From the NCBI RefSeq assembly GCF_046233715.1, contig NZ_JBJNRJ010000012.1, positions 42,988 to 106,987 of the forward strand: a DNA stretch of 64,000 nucleotides. Reading direction: 5' to 3'. Source of the DNA: Trujillonella humicola. GTDB lineage: Bacteria; Actinomycetota; Actinomycetes; Mycobacteriales; Geodermatophilaceae. Of the stretch, positions 32,801-42,386 are shown in pieces; position 1 is the first letter of the stretch, and every line of letters begins with the position of its first letter. The notes below the pieces were generated by a model. The model was not told the origin of the DNA. It saw only the letters and a program-made list of their open reading frames with translations, and ran no database searches. The translations under genes and the position numbers were made by a program.

Positions 32801-33888
32801 GAGGCGCCGGCCAGGTCCTCGACGCGCAGCAGGCCGACCACCGCGCCGCGGGCGTCGGTGCAGACGACGGGGTCGAAGCGCTGGCCCGGTGAGCGGGTCA
32901 GGGCCCGCTGCAGGGTCTGGCGGACGTCGGCGTCGGGCGGCACCCGCAGCGACACCGGCGCGGTGTAGCACTCCCCGGTCCGCGGGTCGCCCAGCCGCAG
33001 GGCGAGGGGCTCGCCGTCGTCGGTCACGAGGACGGCGGGCGGGATCCCGGGTACCGCGTCGCCGGCGGCCACCTGGCGCACGGGGCGGACCAACCCGGCC
33101 ACGCTGTCGGTCAGCCGGGCGCGGGCGACGTGCGCGCGGACCAGCCGCTCCACCTCCGGCGCCAGTGGCCGGAACTGCGGCGCGGGCCGGCCCAGCAGCC
33201 ACCCCTGGGCCAGCGGGGCGCCCAGCCGGGTGAACGCGGCGAGCTCGGCCGGGGTCTCGATGCCCTCGGCCAGCAGCCGGGCGTCGATCCGGCCGGCGAA
33301 GTCGCCCACCATCTCGGCCAGGGCCAGCCGGGCGGGGTCGCCGTCCACGTCGCTGACCAGCGACCGGTCGAGCTTCACCAGCTGCGGGCGAACCGAGGTC
33401 AGCACCCGCAGCCCCCAGTAGCCGCTGCCGGCGTCGTCCAGGGCGATCAGCGCGCCACGGGCCCGCAGGAGGTCGACCTGGCGGCGCAGTTCGGGGACGT
33501 CGTCGACCACGGCGTGCTCGGTGAGCTCGACGACGACCCGCCGCAGGTCGGGCACGGAGTCCAGCGCCGCCCCGACGACCGGGGTGCCGAGCAGGTGCGG
33601 GCTGACGTTGACGGTGAGGAACGTGTCCGGCGGCAGGTCGACGCGGGCGGCCAGCGCCTTGTGCAGCGCCAGGGCCTCGAGCTCCGGGCCGACGCCGGCG
33701 TCGTGCGCCGCGGCGAACCACACCTCGGGGGAGGCGGTGCCGGGGAACCGGGAGAGCGCCTCGTAGCCGGCCACCCGGGCGGCGGCGAGGTCGACGATCG
33801 GCTGGAACACCAGCGTCAGGTCGTCGGGGTCGGCGAGCAGGGGACGGCAGTCGGGCAGCAGCGTGCTGCAGGAGCGGATCGCCGTCAT
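32797..33888 (-). CDS. EAL-domain c-di-GMP phosphodiesterase
   Basis: A 363-residue cytoplasmic protein. The EAL domain (about 20-245) includes FQPIVDLAAARVAGYEALSRF (the EAL motif), VNVSPHLL with its metal-binding Asn, VVELTEHAVV, ALDDAGSGYWGLRVL (DD motif) and LLAEGIET, so the metal ligands needed to hydrolyse c-di-GMP to pGpG appear present. The C-terminal 110 residues (AVLVTDDGEPLALRLGDP...FDPVVCTDARGAVVGLLRVEDL) look like a degenerate CBS pair. ATG 33888 begins at the typical N-terminus. It would oppose the GGDEF proteins at 913-5348. Divergent from the SpoIIE phosphatase gene. Confidence 0.9.
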
Positions 33889-34057
33889 GCCGTCCCATCG
33901 GACCGTGCGGCCCGGCGGTTGACCGCGGCCCGGGTGCGCCCACCCGAGCGGGGGAGGACCGCGGCGCGCGTCGGACGATCTCGTTCCGCCCCCGCGTGCC
34001 AGCATGGTGCGAGTCGCGGCCGGGGGGCGGCCGCGGAGGCTGCACCGAGGAGGAGTC

Positions 34058-36760
34058 GTGGCCGGCCCGGCGTCCCTCCCCGACCCGCTGGCCGACCCGC
34101 ACCGGATCGCAGCCGCCCGCCGGCTGGCCGTCGAGGTGTCGGGGCCCGCGGCCTTCGACCGGCTCTCCGGCCTGGCCGCGCGGCTGCTGGGGGCCGCCCG
34201 GGCCACGGTCACCCTCTACACCGACCGGGAGACCGTCGTCGGCGGCCACGGCCTGCCGGCCGGCGCCGTGGGCGGGCGGGCGCTGCTCACCGGGCCGCTG
34301 TCGGCCCTCACCGTCGGCTCCGGCCGCCCGCTGGTGGTCCCCGCCGCCGCCGCCGACCCCCGGGTGGCGGCGATCCCCGCCGTCGCCTCCGGCGAGGTGG
34401 CCGCCTACCTCGGTGTGCCGCTGGTCTCGGCCTCGGGGTTCGTCGTCGGCGTCCTCGCCGTCCACGACGCGACGCCGCGGCGCTGGCCGGAGGACGGCGG
34501 CGCGCTGCTCGAGGAGCTGGCCGCCTCCGTCGTCGCCGAGCTGGAGCTCTCCGCCGCCCGCTCCGCCATCGGCACGACCGCGGCCCGGCTCGACATCGCG
34601 CTGGAGGCCAGCGGCGTCGGCATCTGGGAGCGCGACCTGCGCACCGGGACCGTGTCGTGGGACGAGCGGTGCGCGGCCATCTTCGGTCGCGACGTCGCCC
34701 TCGCCGACGGCGACCTGGACGAGGTGCTGCGGTCCGGCGTGCACCCCGACGACCTGGCCGCCGTCCGGGAGGCGATGACCCGGGCCGACGCCGGCAGCGG
34801 CGAGTACTCCCTGGAGTCGCGGGTGATCCGGGCCGACGGGTCGGTGCGCTGGACGGTGTCGCGCGGCCGGGCGGTGCGCGACGTCCGCGGCGAGCGGGTG
34901 CGCATGGTCGGCACGATCCTCGACGTCACCGAGGCGCGCGCGGAGTCCGAGCGGCGGATGGCCGCCGTCCAGCGCGCCGGGGCGATCGCGGAGGTCGCGG
35001 CCCAGATGGCCGGCGCGACCGCCGTCCCCGAGCTGGCCGAGGTCGCGCTGCGGGGTGCGGCCGTGCTGGGCGCGTCGGCCGGCGGCCTGACCGTCCGGGA
35101 GCCCGACGGCGGCCTGCGGCTGCACCTCACCCGGCGGCCGCCCGGCACCGTCGCCGACGCGGCCGGCGGACGGCCGCCCGTCGAGGGCGTCGTCCTGCCC
35201 TCGGGGACCGACCTGCCCACCGGGCACGCCGCCGAGACCGGCGAGCGGCTGCTGTTCGCCGACCGCGCCGCGGCCGAGGCCCGCTTCCCCCGGCTGGCCG
35301 AGATCAACGACGTCCTGGGCACGCAGGCGCTGGCCGCGCTGCCGCTGCGGGTGGAGGGTCGGCTGCTCGGCAGCTACGTCGTCGTCTGGGACACGCCGCA
35401 CGGCCTCGCCGACGAGGACGTCGACCTGCTGGAGGCGCTGGCCGCGCAGATCGCCCTGAGCGTCTCCCGGCTACGGGCCGACGCCGAGCGGGACGCGGCC
35501 AACCGGCGGCTGCAGCTCCTCGCCGACGTCGGCCGGGTCCTCTCCGGCGACCTGGACATCTCGAGGCAGGTGGCGCAGCTGGCCGAGCTCGTCGTGCCGG
35601 CCCTGGGAGACTGGTGCTGGCTGGTGGTCACCGACGACCAGGGCCGGATGCAGCAGCTGGCCTCGGCGCACCGGGACCCCGCGCGCGCCGCGGAGCTGGC
35701 CGACTACGTGTACGCCATGGTGGCGGTGATGAGCGACGAGGCCACGGCGCGCGTGGTCACCCGCACCGGCCGGCCGCTGGTCCTGCCGCACATCGACGCC
35801 GCCCGCATCCACCGCGCCCTGCCCGACCCCGCGACCCGCCGGGCGCTGGAGCGGCTGGACATGGAGGGCGGCGCGGTGGTGCCGCTGGTCGCCCGCGGTC
35901 GCACGATCGGTGCGCTCGGCCTGTTCAACGGCCCCGAGCGCGGCCCGCACGACGCCGCCGAGGTGGAGGCGGCGGTGGAGGTGGGCCGCCGGGCCGGGCT
36001 GGCGCTGCACTCGGCGCGGCTGTTCGCCCAGCAGCGCGACCTCGCCGACGCGCTGCAGCACAGCATGCTCACCGCCCCGCCGGAGGTGGCCGGGTGCCGG
36101 ATCGTGGTGCGCTACGTGCCCGCGGCGGCCGGCGCCGAGATCGGCGGCGACTGGTACGACGCGTTCCCGCAGGAGGACGGGACGACGGTGCTGGCCATCG
36201 GCGACGTCGTCGGGCACGACCGGCACGCCGCGGCGGCCATGGGGCAGGTGCGCGGGCTGCTGCGCGGCATCAGCCACTCCAGCGGGGCGCCCCCGGCCGA
36301 GGTGCTCACCCGGCTGGACCGGGCGATGGCGGGCCTGGCGCCCGAGGTCATGGCCACGGCCGTCGTGGCCCGGCTGGAGCGCCCGGCCGGGCTCCCGCCG
36401 GGCGCGGTGCAGCTGTGCTGGGCCGACGCCGGCCACCCGCCGCCGCTGGTGGTGTCCCCGGACGGCGACGTCCGGGTGCTGGACGCGCCGGGGGAGCTGC
36501 TGCTCGGCGTGGACGGGTCGGCGCCGCGCACGGAGAGCCGCGTCGTCCTGCCGGCCGGGAGCACCCTGCTGCTGTACACCGACGGCCTCGTGGAGCGCCG
36601 CGACCGCGACCTCGACACCGGTACCGCGCAGCTGGCCGCGGTGCTGCGGGAGTCGGCCGGGCTCGCGCTCGACGAGCTGTGCGACCGCGTGCTGGAGCGG
36701 CTGTTCCTGCCCGACGCCGAGGACGACGTCGCCCTGCTGGCCCTCCGCGTCGACCCCTGA
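34058..36760 (+). CDS. GAF-PAS-GAF-GAF-SpoIIE serine phosphatase
   Basis: A 900-residue cytoplasmic sensor phosphatase. Order: a GAF domain (about 20-165), PAS with PAC (about 180-300; ALEASGVGIWERDLRTGTVSWDER), two more GAF domains (about 320-480 and 495-665), and a PP2C-type SpoIIE domain (about 675-900) with IGGDWYDAF, IGDVVGHDRHAAAAMGQVRG, DAGHPPPLVV and DDVALLALRV; the metal-binding Asp residues are present. Such Rsb-type proteins dephosphorylate anti-anti-sigma factors in response to signals. GTG 34058 is chosen for the AGGAGG upstream. No kinase or STAS partner is nearby. A 29-bp hairpin follows the stop. Confidence 0.93.
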   Translation: MAGPASLPDPLADPHRIAAARRLAVEVSGPAAFDRLSGLAARLLGAARATVTLYTDRETVVGGHGLPAGAVGGRALLTGPLSALTVGSGRPLVVPAAAADPRVAAIPAVASGEVAAYLGVPLVSASGFVVGVLAVHDATPRRWPEDGGALLEELAASVVAELELSAARSAIGTTAARLDIALEASGVGIWERDLRTGTVSWDERCAAIFGRDVALADGDLDEVLRSGVHPDDLAAVREAMTRADAGSGEYSLESRVIRADGSVRWTVSRGRAVRDVRGERVRMVGTILDVTEARAESERRMAAVQRAGAIAEVAAQMAGATAVPELAEVALRGAAVLGASAGGLTVREPDGGLRLHLTRRPPGTVADAAGGRPPVEGVVLPSGTDLPTGHAAETGERLLFADRAAAEARFPRLAEINDVLGTQALAALPLRVEGRLLGSYVVVWDTPHGLADEDVDLLEALAAQIALSVSRLRADAERDAANRRLQLLADVGRVLSGDLDISRQVAQLAELVVPALGDWCWLVVTDDQGRMQQLASAHRDPARAAELADYVYAMVAVMSDEATARVVTRTGRPLVLPHIDAARIHRALPDPATRRALERLDMEGGAVVPLVARGRTIGALGLFNGPERGPHDAAEVEAAVEVGRRAGLALHSARLFAQQRDLADALQHSMLTAPPEVAGCRIVVRYVPAAAGAEIGGDWYDAFPQEDGTTVLAIGDVVGHDRHAAAAMGQVRGLLRGISHSSGAPPAEVLTRLDRAMAGLAPEVMATAVVARLERPAGLPPGAVQLCWADAGHPPPLVVSPDGDVRVLDAPGELLLGVDGSAPRTESRVVLPAGSTLLLYTDGLVERRDRDLDTGTAQLAAVLRESAGLALDELCDRVLERLFLPDAEDDVALLALRVDP

Positions 36761-36766
36761 CCCCTC

Positions 36767-36827
36767 GACGAGATCTGCACACTCGTCGGCATCAGGCCCT
36801 GATGCCGACGAGTGTGCAGATCTCGTC
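36767..36827. terminator. 29-bp perfect hairpin, copy 2
   Basis: Arms 36767-36795 and 36799-36827 are perfectly complementary around a three-base loop, filling the gap between two convergent stop codons. The inner 27 bases of each arm match the arms at 9453-9509 except for one base pair. No T-tract. Confidence 0.8.
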
Positions 36828-38049
36828 AGAGGGCGGCGACCTCGTAGGTGTGGCCGGCCGCGCGGAGGCGGTCGACCAGCACGTCGCCGAGGGCGGTGGC
36901 GGGCGTGAGGCAGCCGGCGCGGGCGGGCAGCCGGTCGCCGTCCAGCGCCAGGGCCAGCGCGCTCTCCCCGAGCATGACCGCCGTCGCCTTGTAGCCCGGG
37001 TCGCCCTGTCCCGCCGCCGTCGCGCGGTACCGGCGGCCGGACTCCGTGGTCGCGTCGACGGTCATCCGGAAGAAGCCGCGCTCCCGGGTCTGCTCGGACG
37101 GCCCGCTGCCAGGGCCGGGCAGCACCTTGTCGAGCAGCGCGCGGGTCGGCCCGAACGACATCGCGCCCAGCGCGCCCGCCAGCCCCGCCGTCACGCCGAT
37201 CGCGGTGGCGGCGCCGGTCAGGCCGCGGCCGGCGCCCATCACCTCGCCGTAGCGCAGGCCGGGGCCGTAGGACCAGTCCTGCAGCGCGTTGCTGCGGCGC
37301 ACCACCCGGGTGTTGTACGAGGCCATGACGAACGGCGCGGTCCAGCGGCCCTCCCCGTCCCGGGCCGGCGGCGCGGCGTCCGGCGGCTGCTTCGTGCCGG
37401 GCTCGGCGGAGCGGTCGGGGCTCAGCGCGAACGGGTCACCGACCACACGGCGCAGCGAGCGGTCCAGGCCGACGGCCTCCACCTGGGCGCGCATCGAGTC
37501 GATCGTGCCCCCGCTGAGCCCGCCGCGTGCGGTGGCCACCAGCCGGACGTCGGTCAGGCCGCCGGCGCCGTCGGCCCGCGCGCGCTCGGCCAGCAGGTGC
37601 ACCGAGAGGTCGGAGGGGATGGAGTCGTAGCCGCAGGAGTGCACGATCCGGGCGCCGGACTGCTTCGCCGGGGCGTCGGCGCGGGCGATCGCGTCCCGGT
37701 GGAAGAGCACCTCGCCGGTCAGGTCGGCGTAGTGGGTGCCGGCGCGGGCGCACGCCTCGACCACCGGCAGGCCGTACCGGGCGTAGGGGCCTACCGTCGT
37801 CGCCAGCACCCGCGTGCCCTCGGCCAGCGCGGCGACCGCCGCCGGGTCGGTCGAGTCGGCCTCGACCAGCGGCCAGTCCCGCGCCGCCTCCGGCAGCCGG
37901 GAGCGGACGGCGGCCAGCCGGTCGGCCGAGCGCCCGGCGAGGGCGATCCGCAGGTCGGCGGGGGCGGCCCCGGCGAGATAGGCGGCGAGCAGTTCCCCCA
38001 CGAAGCCGGAGGCGCCGTAGACGACGAGGTCGTGCGTGCGGTCGGGCAT
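36826..38049 (-). CDS. Saccharopine dehydrogenase-like/trans-acting enoyl reductase family protein
   Basis: A 407-residue protein with an N-terminal Rossmann fold (HDLVVYGASGFVGELLAAYLAG, about 6-27) of the saccharopine dehydrogenase NADP-binding type. It has GRSADRLAAVR, TTVGPYARYGLPVVEACARAGTHYADLTGEV and IVHSCGYDSIPSDLSVHLL, the pattern of the mycobacterial trans-acting enoyl reductase group involved in lipid synthesis. A hydrophobic stretch (about 290-320) may touch the membrane. ATG 38049. Eleven bases separate it from the TRIC channel gene upstream, suggesting co-transcription. Substrate unknown: no polyketide synthase is nearby. Confidence 0.88.
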   Translation of the reverse strand: MPDRTHDLVVYGASGFVGELLAAYLAGAAPADLRIALAGRSADRLAAVRSRLPEAARDWPLVEADSTDPAAVAALAEGTRVLATTVGPYARYGLPVVEACARAGTHYADLTGEVLFHRDAIARADAPAKQSGARIVHSCGYDSIPSDLSVHLLAERARADGAGGLTDVRLVATARGGLSGGTIDSMRAQVEAVGLDRSLRRVVGDPFALSPDRSAEPGTKQPPDAAPPARDGEGRWTAPFVMASYNTRVVRRSNALQDWSYGPGLRYGEVMGAGRGLTGAATAIGVTAGLAGALGAMSFGPTRALLDKVLPGPGSGPSEQTRERGFFRMTVDATTESGRRYRATAAGQGDPGYKATAVMLGESALALALDGDRLPARAGCLTPATALGDVLVDRLRAAGHTYEVAAL

Positions 38050-38060
38050 GCGGTCCATCC

Positions 38061-38798
38061 TCACCGAGCCCCGCGCCGACCGCCCTCCGGTGGCCGGCGG
38101 CGGCGTCGCCACCGGATGCGGCCCAGGTGCGTCCGGGCCCGGTGCGGGAGGTCGACGGCGACCGGTGCCTCCCAGCCGCGCCACACCGACAGCACCCGCA
38201 GCGCCGCGACCAGGACGATGACGATCGCGGCCACCGGCAGCGGCGGCAGCCCGGCGGGTCCGGCGAGCACCGTGAGCGCGGCCGCGCCGATCAGCGCGGC
38301 CACGGCGTTGTAGGGCCCCGGCTGCACGATGTCGGCGCGCTGGGCCAGCAGCACGTCGCGGATCACGGCCCCGCCGACCGCCGTCAGCGTGCCGATGAAC
38401 ATCACCGACGCGTTGGGCAGCCCTGCCAGCTGGGCCTTCTGCGCCCCGATGACGGTGAAGAAGCCGAGCGTCACGGCGTCGAGGACGACGAGCAGGCCGG
38501 TGAGGCGGGAGAGCCAGCCGGAGAAGAAGAAGGTGACCATCGCGGTGACGGCCACCGTGGGCAGGTAGGCCTCGTTGGTCAGCGCGACCGGCGGCCCCTC
38601 GGCCAGCAGGACGTCGCGGATGAGCCCGCCGCCGAGCCCGCCGCTGATCGCCAGCAGCAGGACGCCGGAGACCGCGAACCCCTCGCGGGCGGCGAGCAAC
38701 CCGCCGGTCAGCGCGCCGACGACGATCGCGGCCAGGTCGACCGCCTGTGGCACGCGCAGGGTCTCCGCGGCCGCGGCGAGGGTGCTCACGCGGCCCAT
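38061..38798 (-). CDS. TRIC family cation channel (UPF0126)
   Basis: A 245-residue membrane protein of the trimeric intracellular cation channel family. Two inverted repeats of three helices each carry the Gly-rich pore motif: GGLGGGLIRDVLLAEGP (about 58-74) and TAVGGAVIRDVLLAQRAD (about 143-160). A seventh helix (PVAAIVIVLVAALRVLSVWRGW) precedes an Arg-rich cytoplasmic tail (about 225-245). Bacterial members conduct potassium and sodium. ATG 38798, with GTG 38789 as an alternative. Likely co-transcribed with the enoyl reductase-like gene, though no functional link is apparent. Confidence 0.92.
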   Translation of the reverse strand: MGRVSTLAAAAETLRVPQAVDLAAIVVGALTGGLLAAREGFAVSGVLLLAISGGLGGGLIRDVLLAEGPPVALTNEAYLPTVAVTAMVTFFFSGWLSRLTGLLVVLDAVTLGFFTVIGAQKAQLAGLPNASVMFIGTLTAVGGAVIRDVLLAQRADIVQPGPYNAVAALIGAAALTVLAGPAGLPPLPVAAIVIVLVAALRVLSVWRGWEAPVAVDLPHRARTHLGRIRWRRRRRPPEGGRRGAR

Positions 38799-38942
38799 CC
38801 TCGGGTGGGGCGGGCCGGCGTCGGCCCCCGCCGCGCGCGCCGCCACCCGGACGGGGCACTCGGTCTCTGGCGGCACGCCGGCGGGGAGGAGGAGCGTGCC
38901 GGGGGTCCGGAGCGGGGGGAGGAGCACCAGGGGAGCGACGTC

Positions 38943-40271
38943 ATGGAACTCATCCGGCCCACCGACGGGCGCTACGACGAGCTGCGCGCCGTGTTCAACG
39001 CCGGGATCGACCGCCGGCCGGCGGTCATCGCCCGGTGCGCGACGCCGGACGACGTCGCCGACGCCCTGCGCCTGGCGCGAGAGCAGGGGCTCGCGGTCGC
39101 CGTCCGCGCCGGCGGCCACTCGGTCGCCGGGTTCAGCGTCAACGACGGCGGGCTGGTGGTCGACGTCCGGCCGATGCAGGACGTCGCGGTCGACCCCGGC
39201 GAACGCACGGTGACCGTCGGCGCCGGCGTCACCTGGGGCCGGTTCGACCGGGCCACCCAGGAGCACGGCCTGGCCACCACCGGCGGGCGGGTGTCGACGA
39301 CGGGGGTGGCCGGGCTGACCCTCGGCGGCGGCTCCGGCTGGCTGGAACGGCGCTACGGCCTGACCTGCGACAACCTGCGCTCGGTCGACCTCGTCACGGC
39401 GGCGGGGGAGCGGCTCACGGCGAGTGCCACGGAGGAGCCCGATCTGTTCTGGGCGCTGCACGGCGGCGGCGGCAACTTCGGCGTCGCCACGTCGTTCACG
39501 TTCGACCTGCACCCGCTGGGGCCGACGGTGCTCGCCGGTCTCCAGCTGTGGCCCGGCAGCGTCGGCCGCGACCTGGCGCTGGCGTTCCGCGACCTGATGG
39601 AGACCGCCGACGAGCGGCTGGGCAACGCCCTGGTCTTCCTCACCGGTCCGCCCGAGCCGTTCGTGCCCGAGCACCTGCAGGGCACGACGCTGGCCGCGAT
39701 CGCGCTGCTGTGGGCCGGGGATGTCGACGACGGGATGGAGGCCACCCGCCCCTTCCGCGAGCTGCGGCCGGAGGTCGACCTCGTCGCACCGATGCCCTAC
39801 GCCGACTTCCAGTGCATGATCGACGACCCGCCGGGGCTGCGGCAGTACTGGAGCGGGGACTACCACGACGCCATGCCCGACGACGCCGTCGACGTCTTCG
39901 TCAAGTACGGCGCCGACCGGGTGTCGCCGCTGACCCAGCAGCTGATGGTCGCGTGGGGCGGGGCGATCGCCAGGGTGCCCGACGACGCGACCCCGCTGAG
40001 CCACCGATCGGCGCGGTGGGTGACCCATCCGTTCGCCACCTGGTCGGACCCGGTCGACGACGCCGCCAACGTGGAGTGGGTGCACGCGTTCCGCCGCGAC
40101 GTCGCCCGCTACACCAACGGCGGCACCTACCTGAACTTCATCGGGGCCGAGGGGCAGGACCGGATCCGGGCGGCCTACGGCGACGCCAACCACGCCCGGC
40201 TGCAGCAGGTGAAGCGCCGCTACGACCCGGAGAACACCTTCCGCGGCAACCAGAACATCCAGCCGGCCTGA
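38943..40271 (+). CDS. Berberine-bridge-type FAD-linked oxidase
   Basis: A 442-residue flavoprotein of the PCMH/BBE family. The FAD-binding half (about 30-205) includes AVAVRAGGHSVAGFSVNDGGLVVDV, where the His of GGHS is the usual covalent flavin attachment site, and TGVAGLTLGGGSGWLERRYGLTCDNL; a second Cys link is not evident. The C-terminal BBE segment ends YDPENTFRGNQNIQP. These enzymes oxidise sugars, alkaloids or other alcohols using oxygen. No signal peptide. ATG 38943, with GGGGAG about eight bases upstream. Divergent from the TRIC gene; a strong palindrome separates it from the acyl-CoA oxidase. Confidence 0.92.
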   Translation: MELIRPTDGRYDELRAVFNAGIDRRPAVIARCATPDDVADALRLAREQGLAVAVRAGGHSVAGFSVNDGGLVVDVRPMQDVAVDPGERTVTVGAGVTWGRFDRATQEHGLATTGGRVSTTGVAGLTLGGGSGWLERRYGLTCDNLRSVDLVTAAGERLTASATEEPDLFWALHGGGGNFGVATSFTFDLHPLGPTVLAGLQLWPGSVGRDLALAFRDLMETADERLGNALVFLTGPPEPFVPEHLQGTTLAAIALLWAGDVDDGMEATRPFRELRPEVDLVAPMPYADFQCMIDDPPGLRQYWSGDYHDAMPDDAVDVFVKYGADRVSPLTQQLMVAWGGAIARVPDDATPLSHRSARWVTHPFATWSDPVDDAANVEWVHAFRRDVARYTNGGTYLNFIGAEGQDRIRAAYGDANHARLQQVKRRYDPENTFRGNQNIQPA

Positions 40272-40274
40272 CGG

Positions 40275-40321
40275 GAGTCGCCTCCCCCGCCGGAATGGCC
40301 ATTCCGGCGGGGAGGCGACTC
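40275..40321. terminator. Palindromic terminator with CCGCCGGAATGG core
   Basis: Near-perfect 47-base inverted repeat between convergent stop codons; 40285-40312 is an exact 28-base palindrome built on CCGCCGGAATGG and its complement. The core recurs, altered, inside two reading frames (43073-43098 and 58567-58588). Confidence 0.75.
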
Positions 40322-40334
40322 GACGGGGGGCCGG

Positions 40335-42386
40335 CTACTGGCCCGGGGGGACGTCGACCGAGGTGGCGGTGTCCCCGGGCGGCGTGCTGCCCGTCGCGGC
40401 GCGCAGCTCGGCGTCCCGGGCGGCCATGGCCTCCTGCCGGCCGGCCTCCTCGTCGAGGATCGCCGCGTTCTTCCACGCCGCGGGGATGGCGAACGCGTCG
40501 ACGAGCGTCACCAGGTGCGGCCGCAGCTCCCGGAGCAGCTGGTTCACCGTTGCCGTCAGGGCCTTCGAGCGCGCCGGGGTCAGCTGGCCGTGCTCGAGGA
40601 ACCAGCCCTTGTCGGCCTCGATCGTCGTGAGCGCGTACAGGTCGCAGACCGACGACAGCAGCGCCCGCGCGCCGGGGTCGGCAGCCCGCTCGACGCCGGC
40701 AACGAAGGCCTCCAGCACGATCCGGTCGATGTGGGTCTGCGCGGTGCGCAGCACGTGGTCCTGCACGTCGTTGAACATGTCGAAGGGCTCCATGCCCTCG
40801 GTCTCGGAGTTGCGGCGCAGCCGGCGGATCGCGCCCTCGAGCGTGTGCTTCTCCCGGAACTCGAAGAGCTTCAGCTGCCACCCGCGGTCCAGCAGCGGCA
40901 CCTCCTCGTCGCGGCCGGGGACGGCGTCCACCAGCCGGGCGATGAGGCCGCGGGCCGCCGTGCGCTCCAGCACCGTCTCGCGCACCAGGTCGGCGAAGAA
41001 GGACACCCTGCCCCAGCCGTCCAGCGAGCCGAAGGCGTCGCGGTAGCCGGTGAGCAGGCCCTTGGCCACCAGCTGCAGCAGCACCGTGTTGTCGCCCTCG
41101 AACGTGCTGAAGACGTCGGTGTCGGCCTTGAGCTGCGGCAGCCGGTTCTCGGCCAGGTAGCCGGCGCCGCCGCACGCCTCGCGGCACATCTGGATGGTGC
41201 GGGTCGCGTGCCAGGTGTTGGCCACCTTGAGCCCGGCCGCCCGCGACTCCAGCTCGCGCTGGGCGGCCTCGTCCACCTCCTCGCCGTGCTCGTGCACCGC
41301 GGTCTGGACGTCGTGCATGGTGCCGACCAGCTCCTCCTGCGCGAAGTGCAGCGCGTAGGAGGTCGCCAGCGCCGGCAGCAGCTTGCGCTGGTGCACCAGG
41401 TAGTCGTTGATCACGATCTCCCGGTCACGTCCCGGAGCGGCGAACTGGCGGCGCACCTCGCCGTAGCGGACGGCGATGTCCAGCGCCATCTTGGTCGCCG
41501 ACCCGGCCGAGCTGCCGACGCTCACCCGACCGCGGACCAGCGTCCCGAGCATGGTGAAGAAGCGGCGGGTCTCGTTCTCGATGCTCGAGGTGTAGGTGCC
41601 GTCGGGGGCGACCTGGCCGTAGCGGTCCAGCAGCATGTCGCGCGGAACGGTCACGTGGTCGAAGCTCAGCCGCCCGTTGTCCACGCCGAGCAGGCCGGCC
41701 TTCGGCCCGTCGTCCCCGATGGTCACCCCCGGCATCGGGGCACCCCCGGCGTCCCGGATCGGGACCAGCCAGGCGTGAACACCGTGGTTGCGGCCACCGG
41801 TGACGAGCTGGGCGAAGACGACGGCCATCCGGCCGTCCTGCGCGGCGTTGCCGATGTAGTCCTTGCGCGCGGCCTGGTGGGGGGTGTGCAGGTCGAACGT
41901 CTGCGTCGCGGGGTCGTACGTGCAGGTGGTGCGCAGCTGCTGGACGTCGGAGCCGTGCCCGGTCTCGGTCATGGCGAAGCAGCCGGGCAGGGCGAAGCTC
42001 ATGATGTCGGGCAGGTACGCGTCGTGGTGCCGCTTGGTGCCGAGCAGCTGGACGGCGCCGCCGAACAGCCCCCACTGGACGCCGGCCTTGACCATCAGCG
42101 ACAGGTCGCCGAAGGCGAGCATCTCGATCGAGGTCACCGAGCCGCCGGCGTCCGCCTCGCCGCCGTACTCCTTGGGGAAGCCGAGGCCCACCCGGCCCGT
42201 GCCGGCCAGCTTCGCGGCCAGCCGGCTGATCCGGTCGCGGGCCTCCTGCATCGACTCGCCGTAGACCGGCGCGTACTCCGGGTCGCCGAGCTGCTCGCGC
42301 GCGTCGCGCCGGACGTGCGACCAGCGGCCGTCGAGCACCTCCTGCAGGCGGGCCGGGTCGACGCTTCGGGGCAGGGACTGGGTCAC
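40335..42386 (-). CDS. Acyl-CoA oxidase/dehydrogenase
   Basis: A flavoprotein of 683 residues, close to peroxisomal-type acyl-CoA oxidases in length and layout. An N-terminal helical domain is followed by the FAD/acyl region (GCFAMTETGHGSDVQQLRTTCTYDP, about 130-155), GLLGVDNGRLSFDHVTVPRDMLLDRYG, the core C-terminal helices (ACGGAGYLAENRLPQLKADTDVFSTFEGDN, about 405-435, with the catalytic Glu in FEGDN) and an extra helical ACOX domain. It forms trans-2-enoyl-CoA. GTG 42386 overlaps the stop of the TetR gene. The family's use of oxygen or electron transfer flavoprotein cannot be told here. Confidence 0.92.
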   Translation of the reverse strand: MTQSLPRSVDPARLQEVLDGRWSHVRRDAREQLGDPEYAPVYGESMQEARDRISRLAAKLAGTGRVGLGFPKEYGGEADAGGSVTSIEMLAFGDLSLMVKAGVQWGLFGGAVQLLGTKRHHDAYLPDIMSFALPGCFAMTETGHGSDVQQLRTTCTYDPATQTFDLHTPHQAARKDYIGNAAQDGRMAVVFAQLVTGGRNHGVHAWLVPIRDAGGAPMPGVTIGDDGPKAGLLGVDNGRLSFDHVTVPRDMLLDRYGQVAPDGTYTSSIENETRRFFTMLGTLVRGRVSVGSSAGSATKMALDIAVRYGEVRRQFAAPGRDREIVINDYLVHQRKLLPALATSYALHFAQEELVGTMHDVQTAVHEHGEEVDEAAQRELESRAAGLKVANTWHATRTIQMCREACGGAGYLAENRLPQLKADTDVFSTFEGDNTVLLQLVAKGLLTGYRDAFGSLDGWGRVSFFADLVRETVLERTAARGLIARLVDAVPGRDEEVPLLDRGWQLKLFEFREKHTLEGAIRRLRRNSETEGMEPFDMFNDVQDHVLRTAQTHIDRIVLEAFVAGVERAADPGARALLSSVCDLYALTTIEADKGWFLEHGQLTPARSKALTATVNQLLRELRPHLVTLVDAFAIPAAWKNAAILDEEAGRQEAMAARDAELRAATGSTPPGDTATSVDVPPGQ

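Noticed and set aside
33130..38313. Plus-strand open frame of 1727 codons
   Set aside because: It runs across several real genes in both directions and gives a low-complexity Arg/Gly/Ala product. The SpoIIE, EAL and enoyl-reductase frames in the same interval have clear domains.
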